Positions 1 to 5,468 of a DNA stretch of 7,543 nt are shown piece by piece (positions within the stretch are counted from its first letter, which is position 1; every line of letters begins with the position of its first letter). Origin of the DNA: Actinomycetales bacterium (GTDB lineage: Bacteria; Actinomycetota; Actinomycetes; Actinomycetales; BWSM-131). The translations under genes were made by a program, and so were the position numbers. The notes beneath the pieces were generated by a model. The model did not search any database. It saw only the letters and a list, made by a program, of their open reading frames with translations, and had not been told where the DNA came from. The DNA lies in NCBI GenBank assembly GCA_030149025.1, contig JASBSH010000020.1:1-7543 (forward strand), given 5' to 3'.

Positions 1-299
1 TCCAGCCGCCGGCGGACATCGACGCCCGTGCCATGGTCTCCGGTGCGGTCACCGACGCTCCTACGCGGACGGCGCGGGTGCGGCTTCGGCCGGGAGCGGG
101 CCAGGGGCTGCGGTTGCGCGCCGGCGCCCCGGCGGACGCCGAGGAGGTGGCGGTGCCGTTCAGCGAGGTCAGCGAGGTCGCGGAGACGATCGCCTGGCTC
201 GGGCCGGACGCCGTGGCGCTCGACCCACCGGAGGTCGTCGAGGCCGTCGTGGCGCTGCTGCAGGGTGCTCGGGGCGCACACCTGGCGGGAAGCCGATGA
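1..299 (+). CDS. pafB: PafB C-terminal fragment (WYL/WCX-domain transcriptional regulator), 5' end outside window
   Basis: The frame is open from position 3 (98 visible residues) and stops at TGA 297-299. The visible part matches the C-terminal WCX extension of WYL-domain regulators: an arginine-rich strand (ARVRLRPGAG), a strand-helix segment with VSEVAETIAWLG, and a final helix DPPEVVEAVVALLQGA. The same layout recurs at the end of the next gene, as expected for the paralogous pair PafB and PafC. In mycobacteria PafB and PafC act together as an activator of the LexA/RecA-independent DNA damage response. They are encoded beside the Pup ligase gene pafA, although they are not needed for proteasomal degradation itself. 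The stop overlaps the next start in an ATGA arrangement, which implies translational coupling. The ATG at 33 is internal because the frame is open upstream and the homology implies a longer protein. The identification rests on the fragment plus the neighbour order pafC, tatA, tatC. Confidence 0.85.
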   Translation, partial: QPPADIDARAMVSGAVTDAPTRTARVRLRPGAGQGLRLRAGAPADAEEVAVPFSEVSEVAETIAWLGPDAVALDPPEVVEAVVALLQGARGAHLAGSR

Positions 300-1333
300 G
301 CAACATGACGCAACCTCAGAAGAAGCCGGCCAGGAAGCGCCCGCCGCAGCGGTTCCAGCCGAGCGCGGGGGACCGGCTGTCGCGGTTGCTGGCGCTCGTG
401 CCCTACCTGACCGCGCGGCAAGGGGTCCCGCTCGCCTAGGCCGCCAAGCACTTCGACATCACCGAACAGCAGCTGGTCGACGACCTGCAGCTGCTGTTCG
501 TGTGCGGCACGCCCGGTCACATGCCGGACGACCTCATCGAGGCCGAGTGGGAGACCGGCCACGTCTACCTCAGCAACGCCGATCCCATCGCTCGGCCACT
601 GCGCCTCGGCGTCGACGTGGCGGTGGCGCTGCTGGCCGGGCTGCTGACGCTCGCTGGGATCCGTGGGATCAGCGACTCCCAGGCCCTGGACAGCGCCCTC
701 GCCAAGCTGTCCACCGCAGCGGGGCAGACGGCGGCCCGGGCCGCCGCCGTCCGGGTCGAGCTGGAGACCGGCGACCATCCCGAGGTGATCGCGGCGTGCC
801 GGGAGGCGCTGGCGAACCGGAGGCGGCTGCACCTGCGGTACCTCGTGGCGGCACGCGACGAGGAGACCGAACGGGACGTCGACCCGATGCGGCTGGTGTC
901 GGCGGACGGCCGGCTGTATCTGGAGGGCTGGTGCCACCGGGCCGAGGACACTCGCCTGTTCCGGGTGGACCGGATCCTCGAGGCGACCGTCCTCGAGGCG
1001 GACGGGACGCCGCCGTCCGACGCGGTCGGTCGCGACGTGGACGACACGTTGTTCCAGCCCGGCCCGGACGACCTCGTCGTCACCCTCGACCTGCAGCCGG
1101 CCGCCCGGTGGGTTGCGGAGTACTACCCGGTCGAGTCGGCGGAGGAGTTGGTCGGCGACGTGCTGCGGGTACGGCTGGCGACAGCGGACGACGCCTGGTT
1201 GCGCAGGCTCCTGCTGCGCCTCGGCGGCACCGCCGTCGTCGTCGACCCGCCGGAGGTTGCCGACGCGATCGCGGACCTCGCCGAGCACGCCCTGCGCGCC
1301 TATTCCGGCTCGCGGTCTGAGCCGACCTGCTGA
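296..1333 (+). pseudogene. pafC: pafC (WYL-domain DNA-damage regulator) interrupted by an in-frame TAG at codon 48
   Basis: The ATG at 296 overlaps the pafB stop (ATGA). The frame runs to TGA 1331-1333, 345 codons plus stop, the usual PafC length. Codon 48 (437-439) is TAG. The N-terminal part (RLSRLLALVPYLTARQGVPLA) and the residues after the stop (AAKHFDITEQQLVDDLQLLFVCG) form one continuous winged-helix segment. From memory of homologues, a glutamate normally sits at this codon, so GAG to TAG is the simplest explanation. After the stop there is a WYL domain (about residues 150-220, including RRRLHLRYL and the GRLYLEGWCHRAEDTRLFRVDRI segment) and a C-terminal WCX domain ending in DPPEVADAIADLAEHAL. 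No other lesion is visible. The first standard start after the stop is GTG 500, with no clear ribosome site. Starting there would give a 277-aa protein without the DNA-binding part. The gene may be truly broken, rescued by readthrough or reinitiation, or the TAG may be a sequencing error. Confidence 0.85.
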
Positions 1334-1357
1334 CAGAGCCGCCACACCCGACATGGC

Positions 1358-1371
1358 GGGACTTCAGTCCC
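1358..1371 (+). promoter_or_regulatory. DosR/DevR-like palindromic operator upstream of the zinc-ribbon gene
   Basis: GGGACT-TC-AGTCCC is a perfect 6+6 palindrome with a 2-base centre. It lies 24 bases after the pafC stop and 82 bases before the ATG at 1454. It matches the core of the published DosR (DevR) consensus TTSGGGACTWWAGTCCCSAA, except that the second W is C. The left flank matches only at S and the right flank poorly. Its centre would sit near -47 if the weak hexamer CATCTT (1400-1405) is the -10 element, which is a typical place for an activator. A terminator hairpin for pafC is less likely because the stem is short and no T-run follows. That a DosR-family regulator binds here is inference. 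Confidence 0.5.
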
Positions 1372-1453
1372 TCAAGGAACGAAGCGGCTGCGCCGAAACC
1401 ATCTTCGAGTGGCGTGCGAAAGCGCTGGAAGGACCACGAGGAGATTGCGCCGA

Positions 1454-1801
1454 ATGACCACGATCAAGGCGTCTTGCCCCTGCTGCGGGGACGTCGACCT
1501 GACCCCGGCACAGGTCCGCCTCGTCGTCTGCTCCGTGGAGGACTGGTCCTACTACAGCTTCCGCTGCGGCACCTGCCGGGACGAGATCCGCAAGCCCGCG
1601 GCGCCCCAGGTCGTCGCGCTGCTGACCTCCGGCGGGGTGCGTGCCGAAGCTTGGACGGTGCCGGCCGAGGCGCTCGAGGAGCACGCCGGAGGGCCCATCA
1701 CCCACGACGACGTCCTCGACATGGCCCTCACGCTCCAGCGCATCGACAACATCTCCGCTGTCGCGGCCGCCGGAGCGACCCACCAGCGCCCTGTTGGCTG
1801 A
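1454..1801 (+). CDS. Conserved small protein with a CxxC-x26-CxxC zinc-ribbon-like pattern, function unknown
   Basis: 115 residues. The start is ATG 1454, with the purine-rich site GAGGAGA (1438-1444) 9 bases upstream. The frame extends upstream to a GTG at 1409, but that start has no ribosome site and adds an arginine-rich stretch unlike the rest. Four cysteines are arranged as C8-x-x-C11 and C38-x-x-C41, flanking an aromatic segment (VEDWSYYSFRCGTC), which suggests a single zinc-binding ribbon. The C-terminal half is acidic and helical (AEALEEHAGGPITHDDVLDMALTLQRID). I recognise it as a small protein found widely in actinobacteria without an assigned role. The lack of a DNA-binding basic face argues against naming it a transcription factor. 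The DosR-like palindrome upstream suggests its own promoter and possible induction by low oxygen or redox stress. It is followed by an imperfect inverted repeat rather than being tightly coupled to the next gene. Confidence 0.85.
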   Translation: MTTIKASCPCCGDVDLTPAQVRLVVCSVEDWSYYSFRCGTCRDEIRKPAAPQVVALLTSGGVRAEAWTVPAEALEEHAGGPITHDDVLDMALTLQRIDNISAVAAAGATHQRPVG

Positions 1802-1817
1802 GCCCGCTGGGTGGCCC

Positions 1818-1884
1818 CGAGTCGGCTCGAGTCGGCTCGGCGCCCACCGCGACGGCGAGCGGCCCGGCTGGGAGCCGACCCGAG
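1818..1884 (+). repeat. Tandem 10-bp repeat plus imperfect inverted repeat in the 1802-1899 intergenic region
   Basis: CGAGTCGGCT occurs twice head to tail (1818-1837). The arm CTCGAGTCGGCTC (1826-1838) can pair with GAGCCGACCCGAG (1872-1884) at 12 of 13 positions across a 33-base loop. It may end transcription of the zinc-ribbon gene or overlap the control region of the gene starting at 1900. No T-run follows it, so a classical intrinsic terminator is not supported. Confidence 0.45.
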
Positions 1885-1887
1885 CGG

Positions 1888-1893
1888 TAGGGT
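1888..1893 (+). promoter_or_regulatory. -10 element for a probably leaderless transcript starting at GTG 1900
   Basis: TAGGGT is followed by exactly six bases (CACCGC) and then the GTG start, so transcription would begin at or very near the start codon. No Shine-Dalgarno sequence precedes the GTG, which fits leaderless translation, common in actinobacteria. No convincing -35 element is seen. Confidence 0.5.
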
Positions 1894-1899
1894 CACCGC

Positions 1900-2214
1900 G
1901 TGCTCTGGTTCTTCATCTGGCTCGCCCTGGTGATCGGTGCCCTCGCCGTGCTCGGCTCCCTGACCTTCGGCCTGTTCCGCAAAGGGCTGGAGCTCGTGCA
2001 GGAGATGGGCGAGGCCGCGGAGCTGCTCGGCCGGGCCGCCGAGCAGGTCGAACGGCTGCAGCGTCCGGCCACCCAGAAGCCGGCGGTGTTCGCCGACCCC
2101 CGCGAGCTGCGCCGTGAGCGGGAACGCCGGCGCAAGCAGCGGCACGCGCACCGCCGAGGTGCGCTGTCCAGCGCCGCGCGACGTACGATGGGCACGACTC
2201 GAGCCGGAGGCTGA
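1900..2214 (+). CDS. Small membrane-anchored coiled-coil protein, function unknown
   Basis: 104 residues from GTG 1900. The N-terminus is one hydrophobic segment (about residues 2-24, LWFFIWLALVIGALAVLGSL and on) that reads as an uncleaved membrane anchor. Next is a charged amphipathic helix (about 26-56, with LVQEMGEAAELLGRAAEQVERL) likely to form a coiled coil, and then a strongly basic tail (RRERERRRKQR). With no positive residues before the membrane segment and a very basic tail, the C-terminus is probably cytoplasmic. The general shape resembles TatA/TatB proteins: a short membrane helix, an amphipathic helix and a charged tail. It lacks the FG hinge seen in the true TatA just downstream, so I do not call it TatB. 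The stop is 3 bases before the tatA ATG, and this close spacing suggests co-transcription with the Tat genes. I do not recognise a named family. Confidence 0.75.
   Translation: MLWFFIWLALVIGALAVLGSLTFGLFRKGLELVQEMGEAAELLGRAAEQVERLQRPATQKPAVFADPRELRRERERRRKQRHAHRRGALSSAARRTMGTTRAGG
2184..2210 (+). promoter_or_regulatory. Possible internal tatA promoter (-10 TACGAT) and strong ribosome binding site
   Basis: TACGAT (2184-2189) fits the actinobacterial TANNNT -10 pattern and would start RNA about 22 bases before the tatA ATG. GGAGG (2206-2210) lies 7 bases before the ATG at 2218. Both lie inside the end of the preceding gene. The ribosome site is clear; the promoter is only a candidate, as no good -35 is visible. 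Confidence 0.4.
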
Positions 2215-2217
2215 CCG

Positions 2218-2532
2218 ATGTTCCGTAATCTCGCCGACAACCCACTGCTGCTGATCCTGCTCGTCCTCATCATCGTGCTCGTCTTCGGGGCCAACCGACT
2301 GCCGGGTGCCGCACGGAGCCTTGGTCGCTCGATGAGGATCTTCAAGTCCGAGGTCAAGGGCATGAAGGAGGACGACGACCGCCCCGCCCGCGACCGGGAC
2401 GCGAACGCTGCCGGCCCCGCCGACAGGCCGATCGAGGGCAAGGTCGTCGACCCGACGCCGCACCAACCGACCGAGGGCCAGCGTCGACAGGGCCAGGGTC
2501 GACAGGGCGCGCCGCACGACTCCTCTGCCTGA
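2218..2532 (+). CDS. tatA: Twin-arginine translocase pore subunit TatA
   Basis: 104 residues. TatA oligomerises in the cytoplasmic membrane to let folded proteins with twin-arginine signal peptides cross, after TatC recruits them. The protein shows the family layout: a short N-terminal membrane helix (about residues 9-23, PLLLILLVLIIVLVF), the FG hinge (residues 23-24), an amphipathic helix with the typical RLPGAARSLGRSMRIFKSEVKGM segment (about 27-49), and a long polar, proline- and glutamine-containing tail. The start is supported by GGAGG 7 bases upstream and by alignment of the short periplasmic N-terminus. tatC follows 15 bases after the stop, so the two are almost certainly one transcript. 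The tail contains a short in-frame duplication (GQRRQ-GQGRQ). No tatB is present in the window; in actinobacteria it is usually encoded elsewhere. Confidence 0.95.
   Translation: MFRNLADNPLLLILLVLIIVLVFGANRLPGAARSLGRSMRIFKSEVKGMKEDDDRPARDRDANAAGPADRPIEGKVVDPTPHQPTEGQRRQGQGRQGAPHDSSA
2478..2507 (+). repeat. Tandem 15-bp in-frame duplication in the tatA tail
   Basis: CCAGCGTCGACAGGG (2478-2492) is followed directly by CCAGGGTCGACAGGG (2493-2507), 14 of 15 bases identical. The period is five codons, so the reading frame is kept and only the disordered tail length changes. It looks like replication slippage. Confidence 0.8.
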
Positions 2533-2547
2533 CCTCGCGGAGCAGCG

Positions 2548-3360
2548 GTGGCGCTGACCACTCCTCGTCGCCGGTCCAACCCGGAGGGCAGGATGCCCTT
2601 GCGGGAGCACTTGATCGAACTTCGGAACCGGCTCTTCAAGGCCGGCCTCGCCCTGCTCGCCGGCAGCGTCGCCGGCTGGTTCCTGTACGACCCCGTCCTC
2701 GAGGCCCTCGCGCGACCCCTGTTCGAACTGCAGCAGGCCGGGGACCGCAACATCATGCCCAACCTGGGCGGTGTCACCCAGGCCTTCGACCTGAAGATCA
2801 AGATCTCGATCTTCATCGGCTTGATCATCTCCAGCCCCCTGTGGATCTACCAGTTGTGGGCGTTCATCACCCCCGGCCTGACCCGCAGGGAGCGCCGTTA
2901 CGCCCTCGGCTTCCTCGCCGCGGCGGTACCGCTGTTCCTCGCCGGCGCCTGGCTGGCCTACCTGTTCGTGCCGAACGCCATCCGGTTCCTTGTCGGGTTC
3001 ACCCCCGAGGGCTACGCGAACTTCCTCAGCGTTCCCGAGTACCTCGGGTTCGTCATGCGGATCATCCTCGGCTTCGGGCTGGCGTTCCTGGTGCCGGTCG
3101 TGCTCGTCGCGCTGAACATGATCGGCCTCCTACGGGGCCGGTCGATCCTCAAGGCCTGGCGCTGGGTGGTGGTCGTGGCGTTCACGTTCGCGGCCATGGC
3201 GACGCCGACGCCGGACGTGCTGTCGATGTTCCTGCTCGCACTGCCCCTGCTCGGGCTGTTCGCGCTCGCCATTGCGATCACCATCCTCAACGACCGTCGA
3301 CGCGAACGGTTGGCGCCCGGGTTCGAGGACCTGGACGACGACACGGCCAGCCCGTTGTAG
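2548..3360 (+). CDS. tatC: Twin-arginine translocase receptor subunit TatC
   Basis: 270 residues. TatC is the multi-spanning membrane receptor that binds the twin-arginine signal peptide and assembles TatA. The sequence has the hallmark cytoplasmic N-terminus MPLREHLIELRNRL (residues 16-29) and the first cytoplasmic loop signature QLWAFITPGLTRRERR (102-117), whose Glu115 corresponds to the signal-peptide-binding glutamate of the family. Six hydrophobic segments are visible, near residues 32-48, 84-104, 118-142, 166-190, 203-218 and 220-240, followed by a short acidic tail. I chose GTG 2548 because it has GGAG 5 bases upstream and gives the basic leader (RRRSNPEGR) usual in actinobacterial TatC. 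ATG 2593 is the alternative but would lose this leader. The protein is complete, with no missing key residue. Confidence 0.95.
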   Translation: MALTTPRRRSNPEGRMPLREHLIELRNRLFKAGLALLAGSVAGWFLYDPVLEALARPLFELQQAGDRNIMPNLGGVTQAFDLKIKISIFIGLIISSPLWIYQLWAFITPGLTRRERRYALGFLAAAVPLFLAGAWLAYLFVPNAIRFLVGFTPEGYANFLSVPEYLGFVMRIILGFGLAFLVPVVLVALNMIGLLRGRSILKAWRWVVVVAFTFAAMATPTPDVLSMFLLALPLLGLFALAIAITILNDRRRERLAPGFEDLDDDTASPL

Positions 3361-3392
3361 CCCGACGGGAGGGCTGCGGCCCGGTCCGCCAC

Positions 3393-3398
3393 TAGCGT
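3393..3398 (+). promoter_or_regulatory. -10 element for a probably leaderless lipid kinase transcript
   Basis: TAGCGT, then six bases (GGCCGC), then the GTG start at 3405. This is the same geometry as at 1888-1900. No ribosome binding site precedes the GTG. It lies in the 44-base gap after tatC, so the kinase probably has its own promoter. No -35 is recognisable. Confidence 0.5.
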
Positions 3399-3404
3399 GG
3401 CCGC

Positions 3405-4358
3405 GTGCCCCGAACGCATACGACCAGCACCGTCGCGGTGCTCTGCAACCCGACCGCCGGGAAAGGTCGTGGGTTGCGTGCGGGTGCCCTGGTCACCCGC
3501 CGTCTCGCCGACGCCGGCCACCGGGTGATGGACCTGACCAGCGAGTCCGCTGCGGAGGCCCGGGACCGGGCTCTCGCTGCGGTCGCCGCCGATGTCGACG
3601 CACTCGTGGTGGTCGGAGGGGACGGTATGGCGCACCTCGGGGTGGGTGCGTGCGCCGGCACGAAGGTGCCGCTCGGGATCATCGCCGCCGGGACGGGCAA
3701 CGACATCGCCCGCGGCCTCGGGCTACCGGTGGGGAACATCGAGGAGTCCGTCTTCGTCGTCCGGACCGCGCTAGCAGGTACCGACCTCGCGTTGCAGCGC
3801 CGGCAGGTGGACGCCGTCCGCGTTACGTGCCCGTGGAGGCCGGCGTGGTACGCCGGTGTGTTGAGTGCGGGGTTCGACGCGATCGTGAACGAGCGCGCGA
3901 ACGGGTGGGGCTGGCCGCGAGGCCGGATGCGCTACAACCTCGCCGTCGCCCGTGAGCTGCCCCTGTTCAAGCCCCTGAGGTACCGGCTCGAGATCGACGG
4001 TGCCAGCGAGGAGATCCCGGCGATGCTCGTCGCCGTGGCGAACGCACCGTCGTTCGGTGGCGGAATGCGCATCACCCCCGATGCGCGCATGGACGACGGG
4101 CTGCTCGAGGTCTTCCTCCTGCGGCCTCTGCCGCTGGTGGAGTTCCTCCGGCTGTTCCCCAAGGTGTTCAGCGGTTCGCACGTCCACCACCCCGCGGTGA
4201 GCATCCGCCGGGCCGAGCGCGTCCGCATCGAGACCCTCGACAAGCCCGTTGTCGCCTACGCCGACGGGGAGCGGCTCACCGGCCTGCCCCTGCAGGCCGA
4301 GATCGTCCCGCAGGCGCTCACCGTCCTCGCTCCGACGCCGGCCCCCAATTTGAGTTGA
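3405..4358 (+). CDS. Diacylglycerol kinase family lipid kinase (DagK/YegS/BmrU type)
   Basis: 317 residues. Proteins of this family (COG1597) phosphorylate diacylglycerol or related lipid alcohols with ATP at the cytoplasmic face of the membrane, recycling lipid to phosphatidic acid. Family signatures are all present: NPTAGKG (residues 15-21) for phosphate binding, GGDGM (71-75) as the nucleotide-binding GGDG motif, and GTGND (96-100). The FGGGMRITPDARMDDGLLEV segment (about 225-245) is typical of the C-terminal beta-sandwich domain, and the conserved ADGE (286-289) lies near the end. No membrane segment is visible, so it is a soluble or peripheral enzyme. Length is normal. GTG 3405 is the only reasonable start and fits the leaderless promoter in front. 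In many actinobacteria a kinase of this family follows tatC. The exact lipid substrate cannot be told from the sequence. Confidence 0.93.
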   Translation: MPRTHTTSTVAVLCNPTAGKGRGLRAGALVTRRLADAGHRVMDLTSESAAEARDRALAAVAADVDALVVVGGDGMAHLGVGACAGTKVPLGIIAAGTGNDIARGLGLPVGNIEESVFVVRTALAGTDLALQRRQVDAVRVTCPWRPAWYAGVLSAGFDAIVNERANGWGWPRGRMRYNLAVARELPLFKPLRYRLEIDGASEEIPAMLVAVANAPSFGGGMRITPDARMDDGLLEVFLLRPLPLVEFLRLFPKVFSGSHVHHPAVSIRRAERVRIETLDKPVVAYADGERLTGLPLQAEIVPQALTVLAPTPAPNLS

Positions 4359-4445
4359 TCATGGAATTCCGGTGCAGTCTGAGCCGGAATTCCGTGATCA
4401 ACTCCCTGGTCTGGGGGTAGCGCGGACCGGGATTTCATGATCAAC
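4352..4445 (+). repeat. Palindromic extragenic repeat: 21-bp stem-loop plus a third degenerate copy
   Basis: The arm 4352-4372 (core TTGATCATGGAATTCCGG) pairs with 4384-4404 (core CCGGAATTCCGTGATCAA) over 21 bp, with one G-U wobble and an 11-base loop. The first arm begins inside the last codons of the lipid kinase. A third copy, CCGGGATTTCATGATCAAC (4427-4445), lies in the same direction as the right arm. It is 16/19 identical to that arm and complementary at 17/19 to the left one, so two alternative hairpins are possible. It can act as a strong stem-loop at the 3' end of the kinase mRNA, but no T-run follows. The design resembles dispersed REP-like elements of actinobacterial genomes; the copy number in this genome is unknown. 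Confidence 0.8.
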
Positions 4446-4448
4446 ACG

Positions 4449-4478
4449 TTGTTGAGGGTGCGATCCGGGGGGTGTAAT
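4449..4478 (+). promoter_or_regulatory. Candidate promoter of the oxidoreductase gene
   Basis: TTGTTG (4449-4454) and TGTAAT (4473-4478) are spaced by 18 bases. Six bases (CGGTTG) then lead to GTG 4485, the start preferred on protein similarity. The -10 element has G in the normally conserved second position, so this is weaker than the other leaderless sites. A G-run (4467-4472) lies 12 bases before the GTG and could be a poor ribosome site. Confidence 0.35.
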
Positions 4479-4484
4479 CGGTTG

Positions 4485-5468
4485 GTGCGAGCCGCGTTCG
4501 TCACCGGTCCGGGCCCCGCCGACGCCATCCGGTGGGGCGACGTTCCCGACCCGGCGCCGGGCGCCGACCAGGTGCTGGTCCGCACGCTTGCCGTGGCGGT
4601 CGACCACGTGGACACCTACGTCCGCTCCGGCTCCTTGGACACGTCGGTGACGTGGCCGCTGGTCGTCGGCCGCGACCTGGTCGGTGAGGTGCGGGCAGCG
4701 CCCGAGCACAGCGGCCTGGCAGCAGGAGACCTGGTGTGGACATCCAGCCTGGGCTACGAGAACCGGCCCGGCGCGACAGCCGAGCTCGCGGTCATCGAGA
4801 CCGCCCGCTGCTACCGCCTCCCCGACGGGCTCGACCCGGTGGAGGCGGTCGCCACCTTCCACGGCGCCACGACGGCGCTGCTCGGGCTGCGCCGTTGCGG
4901 GATCGCGCCCGGCGAGCACCTGTTCGTGCACGGCGGCGGGGGAGGGGTGGGGGCGATGGTGGTCCAGGTGGGCCTGGACGCCGGCGCCCGCGTCACCGCC
5001 ACAGCGCGCGACGACGAGACGCTGGCGTGGCTGCGCGACCTGCGTGACGGCGTCCGGGTGATCGAGGTCGTGGACTCGCGGGAGCGGCCGCAGGCCGGTC
5101 TCGCCCACGATGTGGACGTGCACTTCGACACCACGGGCCGGATCGCGATGTCGGAGGCGCTGGCGGCGCTGGCGCACCGCGGCCGAGTGGTCGTGACGGC
5201 GAGGCGGGACACGGACGGCGTCCCGCTCCGTGCCCTGTACCTGCGCGACCAGAGCATCGTCGGGTTCGTCCTGTCACGCGCGACCTGCGACGAGCTGGCC
5301 TGGGCGGCGGCGCAGACGAACCGGCTGCTCGCAGAAGGGACGAGAGCCCGCGCCGTCCGGACCATGACGATGGACCAGGCGGCGCGGGCTCACACGATGC
5401 TGGAGGCCGGTGAGGTACACGGCAAGCTGGTGCTCGTGCCACCCCGACCGACCGCTGCGGACCGCTGA
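4485..5468 (+). CDS. Zinc-independent MDR oxidoreductase, NADPH:quinone reductase-like
   Basis: 327 residues from GTG 4485. The start RAAFVTGPGPADAIRWGDVPDP is the normal first strand of the family. The in-frame ATG at 4437 adds 16 residues encoded by the palindromic repeat and is unlikely. An N-terminal GroES-like domain (about 1-115, with AVDHVDTYVRSG at 38-49) is followed by a Rossmann domain with the nucleotide motif GGGGGVG (150-156) and a basic TATARDDE segment typical of NADPH use. The catalytic-zinc Cys and the GHE motif of alcohol dehydrogenases are absent (GRDLVG at 62-67), so it belongs to the quinone oxidoreductase branch (COG0604). Such enzymes reduce quinones or alpha,beta-unsaturated carbonyls; the substrate is not predictable. 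The stop directly abuts the catalase stop on the other strand. A redox role beside a catalase is plausible but only inferred. Confidence 0.87.
   Translation: MRAAFVTGPGPADAIRWGDVPDPAPGADQVLVRTLAVAVDHVDTYVRSGSLDTSVTWPLVVGRDLVGEVRAAPEHSGLAAGDLVWTSSLGYENRPGATAELAVIETARCYRLPDGLDPVEAVATFHGATTALLGLRRCGIAPGEHLFVHGGGGGVGAMVVQVGLDAGARVTATARDDETLAWLRDLRDGVRVIEVVDSRERPQAGLAHDVDVHFDTTGRIAMSEALAALAHRGRVVVTARRDTDGVPLRALYLRDQSIVGFVLSRATCDELAWAAAQTNRLLAEGTRARAVRTMTMDQAARAHTMLEAGEVHGKLVLVPPRPTAADR

Noticed and set aside
28..1320. A 430-aa plus-strand frame overlapping pafB and pafC
   Set aside because: It is arginine-, proline- and glycine-rich with no domain, and overlaps two recognised genes in another frame. 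It is a GC-driven shadow, even though it is open across the pafC TAG.
1358..1371. The GGGACT/AGTCCC palindrome as a pafC terminator
   Set aside because: The stem is only 5-6 bp and no T-run follows; the match to a known operator core explains it better.
1409..1453. GTG 1409 as the start of the zinc-ribbon protein
   Set aside because: It has no ribosome site and adds an arginine-rich peptide. ATG 1454 has a good site and begins right before the first CxxC.
3371..3382. GGGC-TGCG-GCCC hairpin as a tatC terminator
   Set aside because: A 4-bp stem without a T-run is common by chance in GC-rich DNA.
4437..4484. ATG 4437 as the oxidoreductase start
   Set aside because: The ATG lies inside a copy of the palindromic repeat and the 16 added residues are outside the family fold. 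GTG 4485 gives the normal N-terminus.
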